From PALSA-129 sp050014595 (GTDB taxonomy: Bacteria > Acidobacteriota > Terriglobia > Bryobacterales > Bryobacteraceae), in NCBI GenBank assembly GCA_050014595.1, contig JBEKDA010000004.1, positions 1 through 64,000 on the forward strand: a stretch of 64,000 nucleotides of DNA, given 5' to 3'. The position numbers were made by a program, and so were the translations under genes. This document shows, piece after piece, positions 7,388 through 16,660 of the stretch. The stretch's first letter is position 1; each line of letters begins with the position of its first letter. The notes beneath the pieces were generated by a model, which saw nothing but the letters and a program-made list of their open reading frames with translations, ran no database searches and was not told the origin of the DNA.

Positions 7388-9736
7388 CTACTTGCGCTTG
7401 GGGGGGATTCGGGTGTTGATTCCCTGGGGATCGCCTTTCATCAGCAGCCTATCATCGTTTGCCCAGTAGGTCAATTCACTGCCCTCCATGGTGGTGGGCG
7501 AGCCTTTGATGGTTCGAACCAGCTTCGCGCGGCCCCCGTTCAGCAGGAGTTTCGGCTCGATGCACGGCCCGATTCCCGGCACGGATTCCGGCGGGCAAGG
7601 CACTTTGGTGTAGTATTCGGCGTGCTCCGAGTTGCTGTGATACGTGCGTCCGTTGGAACTCCCCAGGATGTCCACCGCGCCATCCGCGAACGCGTGGTCC
7701 AGACTGGAATCGGAGCCGGAATCGGCCAGCCAGGCCCGCAGCTCGCGCGACTGTAGCTGCATCCCGGTGCGGTCCAGTTTCACGCCCCCGGAATAGATCG
7801 CCAGCCGGTCGGTATCGGTGTACACCAGGTCCGGCGCGCGCACCTTGGTAAGAACCGGCGAAGCGCTCTTCTTCTTGTCGTCATCCTTGGGCTGCTCCCA
7901 GAGATTGCTCACCACATTGCCATGGGCCGTCAGCGTGTGCTTGTCTTTGTCGATGTCGATGACGTCGGCCTCAATGCGGTTGGCGCCCTGCCACAGGGCG
8001 GCATTTCCCTGGTACCGCGTGTGCCCCTCGCTTTTCTTGCCTCCCTGCTGGCGCGGGCTGGTGTATTCCATGCGGCGCGCCTGGGCGTGCAGCGGCGCGT
8101 CGGAAGAGAGCATCTGGGAGTTCTTGTTCTGGTCCTGGTCCCGCAGGCGGGTCGAATTGACGTTGCCTTCCGCCGTGAAATCGCCGGTGGTTTGATCCAT
8201 GCGGATATGGTCGGCCGCCGTGGAGCCCGTCGAGTCGCTCACGGCCGTCGAGGTATCCAGAGTAATAATGTTCTGCTTCCCGTCGAGGCTGGCTTTGGCG
8301 GCGTGCGCTTTCCGGTCGCCTTCCTGGTAGGTGAAGTCGCCGGTCTGCTCCATCGAAACCAGCTTGCTGGTTTGCGGATCGAAGTGGGCTACCATCTCCC
8401 GGCTGGCCGTCACGGACCGGGCGCGGTTGCGGCTGCGCTCTTCGTCGTTCGGATCGGTGGAAGTTTTTACGTCGCTCGCCTTGAAGCTGTCGATGCGGTT
8501 TTGCGCCGCGTAGGCGATCGCCATCTCCCGGCCCTCCAGAACGCGGTGGTGCTGGGCCGGCTGGTTGGGCAGAAACTCCAGCGTCGCCGGAACCTGCGAA
8601 ACCACGCTCTCGATCTCTTTTCCGCCCGGCCGCATCTTCATCTCAATCGACTCGCTCCGCATGATGTGGGTCTCCGAGGGCTCGTGCCCCGGCGCAGCGA
8701 TTGGCTTCGAGGTCACGACCGCGTGCTGGTTGCAAACCGCATTCGTCAACAGGCTGTCTTTCGGGCCCGGGTCGAAGAACAGGTCCACGCGGTTGGCCGT
8801 GGCGGTGGTTTCGGAATATTCGGCCGTCGAAACCACCCGCGCATTGCCTTCGCCGGCGATCTTCTGTACCTTGCCCTTCTGGTTGTAGTCCACCCACACC
8901 TTGTCGGCCGAATAGTCCAGTTTGCGGTTCGGCTGCACTTCCGTGCCGTGAGCCTTGCTCGCGTCCACTTCCTTGATGGTCCGGTGGCCCTGGCCGTCGT
9001 CCTGCATGTGGATCACCGGAGTGTCGCCTTCGAAGATCGCTCCGTCGCGCGTCAGCTTCCCGTTCGGCAGCAGGTCGATCTGCTGGGACGACTCGTGGTA
9101 GTACAGGCTCGGAGCTTCGATGTGCAGCTCTTTTGATTCGGGCGTGGCCGCCTTCCAGTCGATCTTCACGTCGTGCTTCATGAAGAGCTCGCGGCTCGGC
9201 GGATCGTAGGTGGCGCCGGTGGATTCTCCGCCGCCATTCTTGAAGACGTACCTGGTCGGCCGGTCCGTGTCGGCGTGCCCGGTTTCGCTGTCGAAGGTGA
9301 CACCCGAAGTGGTGATCTCGACCAGGGACGCAGGCGTGTCGCTGTCCTCCCGCTCACCCAGCGAAATGCGCACTTCGCCCTCGGAATAGAGCCGCTTCTC
9401 CGAGGGAAAGAAGCTCGCCGCGGCGCTTTCCACCACGTCGTACTTCTCTTCGCACTTATGGTAGATGTACAGCTTGGCCCCTAGCAGATCGTCGCGCCCG
9501 GAGTCCTTCACTTCGCGCATATTATCGGCAAGGATGTCGACCGTTTTGCAGCCGGTCTTCTGGTCCTTCTGGGTCCACACCACGTGCTCGGAGGTTCCCG
9601 CGATCTCCGGCGGCAGCGGCTGCGGCGTCGGCAATACTTGCGCCTGGATCGCCTTCTTCTTAGTCTGATACGTGAGGACCACGCCGCAGAGGACGGCGGC
9701 AATCACGACCAGCAGGAGCCAGCGCATACCTCTCAT
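7388..9736 (-). CDS. Fused LptC/LptA (OstA-like) periplasmic LPS-transport protein
   Basis: About 782 residues from the chosen start MRGMRWLL at 9736. One membrane anchor (about residues 4-23, LLLVVIAAVLCGVVL) is followed by a long beta-rich periplasmic region with repeated LptA/OstA-type strands, such as KLYIYHKC, LYSEGEVRI, HTLTAHGNVVS and DLVYTDTDRLAIYSGGVKL. Ordinary LptC and LptA are each about 190 residues, so this looks like LptC joined to several OstA/LptA units making one bridge segment. It directly precedes lptB. An upstream in-frame Met at 9787 exists, but a TATAGT box at 9749-9754 suggests transcription begins after it. Confidence 0.75.
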   Translation of the reverse strand: MRGMRWLLLVVIAAVLCGVVLTYQTKKKAIQAQVLPTPQPLPPEIAGTSEHVVWTQKDQKTGCKTVDILADNMREVKDSGRDDLLGAKLYIYHKCEEKYDVVESAAASFFPSEKRLYSEGEVRISLGEREDSDTPASLVEITTSGVTFDSETGHADTDRPTRYVFKNGGGESTGATYDPPSRELFMKHDVKIDWKAATPESKELHIEAPSLYYHESSQQIDLLPNGKLTRDGAIFEGDTPVIHMQDDGQGHRTIKEVDASKAHGTEVQPNRKLDYSADKVWVDYNQKGKVQKIAGEGNARVVSTAEYSETTATANRVDLFFDPGPKDSLLTNAVCNQHAVVTSKPIAAPGHEPSETHIMRSESIEMKMRPGGKEIESVVSQVPATLEFLPNQPAQHHRVLEGREMAIAYAAQNRIDSFKASDVKTSTDPNDEERSRNRARSVTASREMVAHFDPQTSKLVSMEQTGDFTYQEGDRKAHAAKASLDGKQNIITLDTSTAVSDSTGSTAADHIRMDQTTGDFTAEGNVNSTRLRDQDQNKNSQMLSSDAPLHAQARRMEYTSPRQQGGKKSEGHTRYQGNAALWQGANRIEADVIDIDKDKHTLTAHGNVVSNLWEQPKDDDKKKSASPVLTKVRAPDLVYTDTDRLAIYSGGVKLDRTGMQLQSRELRAWLADSGSDSSLDHAFADGAVDILGSSNGRTYHSNSEHAEYYTKVPCPPESVPGIGPCIEPKLLLNGGRAKLVRTIKGSPTTMEGSELTYWANDDRLLMKGDPQGINTRIPPKRK

Positions 9737-9840
9737 GGGATTAATTTCACTATAGCGCGCTTGCACGGACCGCGATTTGTGCGGCAATCCCAGCCAAACT
9801 CAATCTCAGCTAAACTCAAGAAAGGAGCAGCCACACTCCC

Positions 9841-10053
9841 ATGAACAACGCCCAACTTTACCTGGCAGTCGGAATCCCCACCCTCGCAGTGCTGGTGGGA
9901 ATCCTCATCAACTCCATGCAATTTCACCACGCCGCCGGCGCCATAAACGCTCGCCTCGCCAGCGTGGAAACCCGGCTGGACCTGCTCATCGGAAAAGTAA
10001 TGGACTTCGACGGACGGCTAACTCGCCTGGAAGAGCGCGGAGACCGCCGCTAA
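9841..10053 (+). CDS. Small single-pass membrane protein with coiled coil
   Basis: A 70-residue protein: N-terminal membrane helix (about 6-27, YLAVGIPTLAVLVGILI) followed by an amphipathic heptad pattern (INARLASVETRLDLLIGKV, then DGRLTRLEERG). Such small anchored coiled-coil proteins are frequent in Acidobacteria, but this family has no known role. It lies divergent from the LptC/LptA-like gene and 41 bases before the asparaginase-like gene. Confidence 0.6.
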   Translation: MNNAQLYLAVGIPTLAVLVGILINSMQFHHAAGAINARLASVETRLDLLIGKVMDFDGRLTRLEERGDRR

Positions 10054-10094
10054 GCGGCAGGGCCCAAACCAGTGCGGGCCTCTCACCACACCGC

Positions 10095-10610
10095 ATGAAC
10101 CAGCAACGCATCCAGATTTTCGTCACCGGCGGCACGTTCGACAAGCAATACAACGAGCTCAGCGGCGAATTGTTTTTCAAGCAGACTCACATCGCCGACA
10201 TGCTCAAGCTCGGGCGCTGCCGCCTCGATCTCGCCATCGAAACCCTCATGATGATCGACAGCCTGCAGATGACCGACGCCGGCCGCCAGCTCATTCTGGA
10301 ACGCTGTGAAGCCGCTCCTGCCACGCGCATCGTCATCACCCACGGCACCGATTCCATGGAACACACCGCCGCCGTGCTGGGCCGCGGCATCCGTGGCAAA
10401 ACCATCGTTCTCACCGGCGCCATGGTCCCCTACCAGTTCGGCAGCTCCGATGGTTTATTCAATCTTGGCACCGCGCTGGCCTTCGTCCAGACCCTGGATC
10501 CGGGCGTCTACGTGGCTATGAACGGGCGGTGCTTCCCCTGGCACTCGGTGCGTAAGAATCGCGAGCACGGAATCTTCGAATCGGTGCCCGGATGGCACGA
10601 CCCCACGTGA
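10095..10610 (+). CDS. Asparaginase-like protein, N-terminal domain only
   Basis: A 171-residue protein with the type-I/II asparaginase active-site signatures: FVTGGTFDK near 9-17 (catalytic Thr in TGGT) and ITHGTDSMEHTA near 82-93 (second Thr-Asp pair), followed by TIVLTGAMVPYQFGSSDG. Classical L-asparaginases are about 330 residues with a second Rossmann domain; this protein ends just after the first, as in a known group of single-domain members. The start is ATG 10095. The substrate (Asn, Gln or other amide) cannot be told from sequence. Confidence 0.8.
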   Translation: MNQQRIQIFVTGGTFDKQYNELSGELFFKQTHIADMLKLGRCRLDLAIETLMMIDSLQMTDAGRQLILERCEAAPATRIVITHGTDSMEHTAAVLGRGIRGKTIVLTGAMVPYQFGSSDGLFNLGTALAFVQTLDPGVYVAMNGRCFPWHSVRKNREHGIFESVPGWHDPT

Positions 10611-10717
10611 TGGGGCCAGTATTCTTGCCAGGGCATGGGACCCTCTATCCCCAGCCGTTAGCCGGCAATTATCGATTCCTACAAGTACTATTATTAACAA
10701 TTAGTTACAGGCAATAC

Positions 10718-10747
10718 TTGTCACTCTTGAGCCGAGTGTGCTAACAT
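10718..10747 (+). promoter_or_regulatory. groESL promoter with CIRCE-like half sites
   Basis: TTGTCA at 10718-10723 and TAACAT at 10742-10747 are separated by 18 bases, a plausible sigma-70 promoter about 90 bases before groES. An inverted repeat CACTC (10722-10726) / GAGTG (10734-10738) lies between the boxes. It resembles the core of the CIRCE operator of HrcA (TTAGCACTC-N9-GAGTGCTAA), but spacing and outer bases deviate, so HrcA control is only a possibility. Confidence 0.5.
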
Positions 10748-10836
10748 TATCTCAGAGTTTCGAGGGAAGCCCCGGGGCTCACCCGAAACGAAACTCAGAA
10801 TATCCAAATATTTCTTAAAAGGGAGGTAGATGATCA

Positions 10837-11154
10837 ATGAAAATACGTCCGCTCTATGATCGCATTGTGGTCAAACGGATCGAGCAGCAGGAACAGATGC
10901 AAGGCGGCCTGTACATCCCCGATACCGCGAAGGAAAAGCCCCAGGAGGGTGAAGTGGTGGCAGTGGGCAAGGGCAAGCGCCTGGAAGACGGCAAGGTAAT
11001 CGCGCTGGACGTCGCCGTGGGCGACCGGATTCTGTTCGGCAAGTATTCGGGCAGCGATATCAAGCTGGATGGCGATGAGTTCCTGATTATGCGTGAGGAC
11101 GAAGTCCTCGGGATTCTGGATGCCCAGCCGAAATCGGCCAAGAAGGCGTCCTAA
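10837..11154 (+). CDS. groS: Co-chaperonin GroES
   Basis: Heptameric lid of the GroEL chamber. The 105-residue protein has MKIRPLYDRIVVKRIE at the start, the mobile loop region QGGLYIPDTAKEKPQ near 21-36, and KYSGSDIKLDGDEFLIMREDE near the end. GGGAGGT precedes ATG 10837 by 10 bases. It has a short C-terminal tail (AQPKSAKKAS). It is cotranscribed with groEL 20 bases downstream. Confidence 0.97.
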   Translation: MKIRPLYDRIVVKRIEQQEQMQGGLYIPDTAKEKPQEGEVVAVGKGKRLEDGKVIALDVAVGDRILFGKYSGSDIKLDGDEFLIMREDEVLGILDAQPKSAKKAS

Positions 11155-11174
11155 GGAAAGTCGAGAAAAACAAA

Positions 11175-12800
<1,626 letters not shown>

Positions 12801-12827
12801 GCCGCACTTTGCTCCGGCGACTTACAG

Positions 12828-12864
12828 CCGCGCTCCCCGGGCGACCGGGCAGCGCGGTTTTTTT
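12828..12864 (+). terminator. Rho-independent terminator of groESL
   Basis: Stem CCGCGCT/AGCGCGG (12828-12834 with 12851-12857) continues after one mismatch into CCCGG/CCGGG around a 4-base GCGA loop, followed directly by seven T residues (12858-12864). It starts 28 bases after the groEL stop, as expected for an intrinsic terminator. Confidence 0.92.
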
Positions 12865-13212
12865 GTGTGGGGCAGAACGCGTGGCTGGCTTTCCGTCGCT
12901 TTCCGGTCCAGCGTGGAACGAGTGTCGGATCGAGGCTGCGTGGCCGGGTCGTCTGCATCCGTGCTCAATTGGCGTGAACGGCGTTCACGGGAGTGATCGC
13001 TTGAAACCTTCGGAAGCGCCCATCGAGCGACGAAATCCGTGCGGCATGAAACTCCAGTATCGGCATTCGGGTGTGCCCCCACCGTAATCGGCGAGCGCGC
13101 TACCAGCATTGCGGCGCACAGCCAAGAGGCCCTGGAGCGTCATGTCGCTGCGCATCCCGAACAATAGAGCGGACCTATCCTCGGCGCACACTGCGTGCTA
13201 GAATCACCGATC
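12865..13212. other. Intergenic region with an operator-like dyad
   Basis: No gene is seen between groEL and the Mrr-type gene. A perfect dyad CGTGAAC-GGC-GTTCACG occupies 12973-12989, similar in style to operators of TetR-type repressors, but no such regulator is encoded nearby. The rest shows no recognisable RNA or repeat. Confidence 0.4.
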
Positions 13213-15108
13213 ATGGCAGGGCCTTCGTTTGATATCACATGCCCCCGTTGCGGCCATAAGTTCCAGGAGGCGACTAAGCGACTTCTAGATAATCTGAGCG
13301 TGATTTGCCCCGGCTGTGGCGGAAAGATTGATGTCAAGTTCAAGGACGAGCACGGGCTTGAAACAACGACAGAGGTTGGTCCGGTACAGGTAAGGCAGGG
13401 CGTGCGCGGCTCCGTGAGCTATTCAGTCGAAGTTCAGAACCGGGGCCTGAACAAGCACCGGCTTATTCGGGGTCCTGACCGCGAAGTCATCAAAGCGAAG
13501 GTGCTTTGCCAAGTCGCCGAGTGGAACGAGCAGTGGACAAAGAGGGCCGCTGCTAAGCGGCAGATGACGATGGCTGAGCGCCACAAGGAAGAGGCAGCGG
13601 AAAGAACCGCCGAGGCTCAAGGGACGCTGCAAGCACTTCGCGAGGTGCTGTCATCTTCGTTGTCGGACTCCAAGGCCCTTGACTGGGAGGCGTTGAAGGA
13701 CAAGACACCGTTCCCGAAGCCTACACCGGGCGCTCCTAATCGACCTTCGAGGCCGACACAGGATCCGATACCGGAGGCACCCTCCCGCACTTTCGAGCGA
13801 TACCAGCCGGAAATCGGCTTGTTGGACAAACTCATCAAGTCCCGTCGGGCAGAAAAAGAAAACTGGAAGGCGAGACTATTCGAGTCGGATACCAGGGAGT
13901 GGGAAGCCACGCGGGATCGCATCACGGCGGATTATGCCGCGAAGCTTGAGGCGCACAATAAGGAACTGGCTGATCTAGACGCGGCTCACAAGCGGGCAGT
14001 GGGGCAGTGGGAGGCCGAACGAGCCGCATTCCTCTCCAAGCAGAAGGAACAGCACGAAGCGATGGATGCCTTCCGTGCGCGGTACGAGAGGAAGGATCCG
14101 GCGGCGATCGCGGAATACTGCGATATGGTGCTGGCAAGCTCTGAGTACCCAGATTGCCTGCCGAAAGAATTCGATCTCGACTTCAACCACGATACCGGGG
14201 TTTTAGTCGTCAACTACAAACTTCCCGCCCCTTCTGACATCCCGACGCTCGGCGAGGTGAAGTACGTTCAATCCAGCGACAGCGTCTCGGAAAAGCGCCT
14301 GTCTGAGGCCAACGTCGCGAAGCTATACGACGATCTTGTTTACCAGGTCGCGTTACGAACATCGAACGAACTGCTCGAAGCCGATCAGTCCACCGCATTA
14401 ACAAGCGTCGTCTTCAATGGATTTGTGACCGCCATTGATAAGGGTACCGGGAACGAAGCCACCGCCTGCATTATCTCGATGCAGGCCTCCAGGGAGGCGC
14501 TCCGGGCTATCAACCTGGCGAAGGTAGACCCGAAAGCGTGTTTCCGGCAACTCAGAGGCGTCGGTAGTTCCAAATTGCACAGCGTCACTCCCGTCGCGCC
14601 CATTATCAATTTTCGCAGGGACGACAGAAGATTCATCCCCTCGTACGGAGTTGCCGAGACGTTGAATGAGGGATTCAATCTCGCCGCGATGGACTGGGAA
14701 GACTTCGAGCATCTCATTCGCGAGATTTTTGAGAAGGAGTTCACGGCGTCGGGGGGGGAGGTGAGGGTAACCCAAGCCAGTCGAGACGGCGGCGTTGACG
14801 CGGTTGCGTTCGACCCTGATCCTATTCGGGGTGGAAAAATTGTGATTCAGGCCAAACGTTACTCCCACACGGTCGGTGTGTCGGCGGTGCGCGACCTCTA
14901 CGGCACCCTAATGAACGAAGGGGCGACCAAAGGCGTTCTCGTAACAACCTCGGACTACGGACCGGACGCCTACGAATTCGCAAACGGCAAGCCGATCACA
15001 CTATTGAATGGCGCTAACCTCCTGCACTTGCTGGAGAAGCACGGCACAAAGGCCCATATCAATCTCGTCGAAGCACGGCTGGCCGGATCCGAGACGGCCG
15101 CGAAGTGA
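13213..15108 (+). CDS. Zinc-ribbon/coiled-coil protein with C-terminal Mrr-type restriction endonuclease
   Basis: 631 residues from ATG 13213 (an in-frame GTG at 13195 is also possible). Residues 8-40 form a zinc ribbon (CPRCGHKF and CPGCGGK). Residues about 95-295 are highly charged and helical, including coiled coil (LEAHNKELADLDAAHKRAV). A middle domain contains FDLDFNHDTGVLVVNYKLP. The end (about 492-615) is an Mrr/restriction_endonuc_4-type nuclease: WEDFEHLIREIFE, then D in ASRDGGVDAVAFD near 525-529, and IQAKRY near 545-550, which is the D-x(n)-QxK catalytic core. Mrr proteins restrict modified foreign DNA; no methylase or helicase partner is adjacent. A defence role is inferred. Confidence 0.82.
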   Translation: MAGPSFDITCPRCGHKFQEATKRLLDNLSVICPGCGGKIDVKFKDEHGLETTTEVGPVQVRQGVRGSVSYSVEVQNRGLNKHRLIRGPDREVIKAKVLCQVAEWNEQWTKRAAAKRQMTMAERHKEEAAERTAEAQGTLQALREVLSSSLSDSKALDWEALKDKTPFPKPTPGAPNRPSRPTQDPIPEAPSRTFERYQPEIGLLDKLIKSRRAEKENWKARLFESDTREWEATRDRITADYAAKLEAHNKELADLDAAHKRAVGQWEAERAAFLSKQKEQHEAMDAFRARYERKDPAAIAEYCDMVLASSEYPDCLPKEFDLDFNHDTGVLVVNYKLPAPSDIPTLGEVKYVQSSDSVSEKRLSEANVAKLYDDLVYQVALRTSNELLEADQSTALTSVVFNGFVTAIDKGTGNEATACIISMQASREALRAINLAKVDPKACFRQLRGVGSSKLHSVTPVAPIINFRRDDRRFIPSYGVAETLNEGFNLAAMDWEDFEHLIREIFEKEFTASGGEVRVTQASRDGGVDAVAFDPDPIRGGKIVIQAKRYSHTVGVSAVRDLYGTLMNEGATKGVLVTTSDYGPDAYEFANGKPITLLNGANLLHLLEKHGTKAHINLVEARLAGSETAAK

Positions 15109-15439
15109 AAAGAAAACCCGTCAAAGGCTTTCCGTTTTCACTCTCACAGGACCCCTGGCGGCCCGCGTGTCTCGTTTTTCTACCCTCCCGAAGAAAACTT
15201 CGCCCTTCGATCGCAGCCCTTTGCCACCCTAGTCACCCTCGCCGCTGCACATCTCGCTGTTACCCTGAGATCGAAAAGGAGCCGCTCGCTCGCCGGGGAC
15301 ACGACAACCGACGGCGACAGAAACCTCGACGGGTGCGGGACGTAACCGTTCGTTTGGGCAGAATCCGTCCTGGTAAGTCCCCGTCACGTCAACCGAACGC
15401 GTAACGCCCACACGCGAACCTTGCTACATCGATGCACTA
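15109..15439. other. Gap with no recognised feature
   Basis: The 331 bases between the Mrr-type gene and the brnA remnant contain no convincing frame, RNA or repeat. The short frames on both strands are Arg/Pro-rich and look like chance. Confidence 0.4.
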
Positions 15440-15692
15440 CTAGCCCGCGCGGCGGAGCTCGTCCCGAATTACGCGCCTCAGGGTGGTTTCCAGGGGTTCC
15501 TGCTTCTGACGCATGAAACTGCGGAGCGCTTCATTGATGAGCGTCTGGTAGTTTCCGCCGCCGGCGTCGTCAACCTGCTGGCGAAACCAGTCCAGAACGT
15601 CCGTGTCGAGCCGGATCGTGACCCGGGTCTCTCCCGGTGGCACTCAAGACCGCCCCGCGCCTGCCCTTGCTGAAGTCATATTCCTTCTTCAT
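15440..15692 (-). pseudogene. brnA: Frameshifted BrnA-family antitoxin
   Basis: From ATG 15692 the minus strand reads MKKEYDFSKGRRGAVL, the standard BrnA start, and then must shift frame near 15643 to continue VPPGETRVTIRLDTDVLDWF and GGNYQTLINEALRSFM, the ribbon-helix-helix part. The span is 253 bases (84 codons plus one), so one base is gained or lost. Unless this is a sequencing error or a programmed shift, the antitoxin is broken; the downstream frame could still start at the GTG near 15640 and give a 67-residue DNA-binding stub. Its toxin partner is also truncated. Confidence 0.75.
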
Positions 15693-15768
15693 AACCTTCC
15701 TCGTATTGGCACCTCTCCGTATCCGAGACGGTGGCTAGTGCTCTGACCACTAGAAGTCGCTCCATCAG
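15676..15768 (-). pseudogene. brnT: C-terminal remnant of a BrnT-family toxin
   Basis: A 30-codon frame ends in RCQYEEGYEEGI, overlapping the brnA start by 17 bases, just as intact brnT genes end over brnA with ...RRxYEEG. A stretch MERLLVVRALATVSDTE precedes it, corresponding to the last strands of the RelE-like fold. Everything upstream is replaced by a REP-like repeat (15790-15811). The toxin is therefore dead; brnT-brnA order is the normal one. Confidence 0.6.
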
Positions 15769-15774
15769 CCGGCG

Positions 15775-15830
15775 ACGCTCTCTTACGTTCGCGGCTCTGA
15801 TCCGAGCCGCGCGCGTTAGCAAGCGGTATC
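15775..15830. repeat. REP-like hairpin element
   Basis: An 8-bp stem CGCGGCTC (15790-15797) / GAGCCGCG (15804-15811) around a 6-base loop, flanked by TTACGTT and GCGCGTTAGC. The minus-strand translation LANARGSDQSRERKRA is one that, from memory, recurs in conceptual translations of acidobacterial intergenic repeats. It interrupts the brnT remnant. Confidence 0.5.
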
Positions 15831-15860
15831 CCAATAGGATGAAATCTCGCGGTCATGGGG

Positions 15861-16265
15861 CTAGACGACCACTGGCACAAGGCCGGACTCGATGATGCGC
15901 TGATCTGAAGTCAAGAGTCGAAGCCTTCGAACACGGGCCGTGGCAACCATCGCCCGGTCAGCGGGATCGCGCAAAGACCCACCTAGCGCGGCGACCTCCG
16001 CGGCCACATCCACCGTCAGTGGAACGATCTGAAAAACCGGACTTGATTCAAGCTCATCGAGGAGTTTCTCGACTGGGATACCGCTGCGGGCGCTACCTTG
16101 ACCAAACAGAATGGCAATTTCGAGCAGAGTGATCGCGCTGACCGCCAGGGATTCCCGCCGGCGGACCGCGTCGCGCAGAACCCGCGCTTGCTCGCGTGAA
16201 AGCTTCCTGGGCGCGGCAAGCCAGCGAACGACCACATGCGTGTCGAGGAGGAATCGGGGGCTCAA
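15861..16265 (-). CDS. vapC: PIN-domain toxin, VapC family
   Basis: A 134-residue PIN domain. Acidic active-site residues are visible in LLDTHVVVRWL (D8), SAITLLEIAIL (E49), DPADRAMVATA (two Asp near 97-100) and LLTSDQRI (D near 119). VapC toxins are Mg-dependent RNases acting on tRNA or rRNA. The start is TTG at 16265, overlapping the antitoxin stop as TTGA, which implies translational coupling. It pairs with the Phd/YefM-like gene just upstream. Confidence 0.88.
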   Translation of the reverse strand: MSPRFLLDTHVVVRWLAAPRKLSREQARVLRDAVRRRESLAVSAITLLEIAILFGQGSARSGIPVEKLLDELESSPVFQIVPLTVDVAAEVAALGGSLRDPADRAMVATARVRRLRLLTSDQRIIESGLVPVVV

Positions 16266-16522
16266 CCCTTCGCTCCAGAATGCGGACGCGCCACTTCCCA
16301 GAGTTCGGATGTATCCGCTTCCAGGACGTCACCGGCGAGAGTCACCTTGCCAGTCCATGCGCCTTCCGGAGACTTCCATGCGGACTGATGCGCAGGGCCT
16401 ACTCTTGCGAGCGGCCGGCCCCGTTTTGTAATCATGATCGTGCCGCCGCGCTCTCCGATGTCATCGAGCAGGGCGAGGCACTTTGCCTTGAACTCGGTCA
16501 CGCTCACGATCCGATGCTTCAT
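16262..16522 (-). CDS. vapB: Phd/YefM-type antitoxin paired with VapC
   Basis: An 86-residue protein starting MKHRIVSVTEFKAKCLALLD, the Phd/YefM DNA-binding fold, followed by GGTIMITKRGRPLARV, the strand pair typical of the family. The tail (residues 45-86) is the likely toxin-binding part. The start is taken at ATG 16522; an in-frame upstream codon at 16549 would add nine non-family residues. It probably represses its own promoter and neutralises the PIN toxin. Confidence 0.86.
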   Translation of the reverse strand: MKHRIVSVTEFKAKCLALLDDIGERGGTIMITKRGRPLARVGPAHQSAWKSPEGAWTGKVTLAGDVLEADTSELWEVARPHSGAKG

Positions 16523-16574
16523 GCCTGGATGATAGCACGAACTGGTCATCTGACCAGTTCAAGGTCCGGCCTCT

Positions 16575-16623
16575 CAGGCCGCGGAGGCCGGCTGAAAGCC
16601 GGCTGCGGGCAGAATTGCCCGCC
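16575..16623. repeat. REP-like repeat, family 1
   Basis: Two back-to-back hairpins: GCCGGCT-GAA-AGCCGGC and GCGGGCA-GAAT-TGCCCGC (16605-16622). The same pair occurs at 33001-33037, and with variation at 27560-27678. It sits between a toxin-antitoxin pair and the permease fusion gene, 38 bases before its ATG. Confidence 0.75.
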
Positions 16624-16660
16624 CCGCTGGCGTGCGCGGCGCTAAGATGGCTGCTCCGGC

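Noticed and set aside
9777..10094. Upstream extension of the asparaginase-like frame
   Set aside because: The added 106 residues are Arg/Pro/Ser-rich, overlap the small membrane-protein gene and have no family similarity; ATG 10095 is the natural start.
12973..12989. Dyad CGTGAAC-GGC-GTTCAC as a phage attachment site
   Set aside because: No integrase, tRNA or direct repeat accompanies it; operator-like is the most that can be said.
15109..15439. Search for a tRNA or small gene after the Mrr gene
   Set aside because: No cloverleaf, CCA end or protein-like frame could be found by eye.
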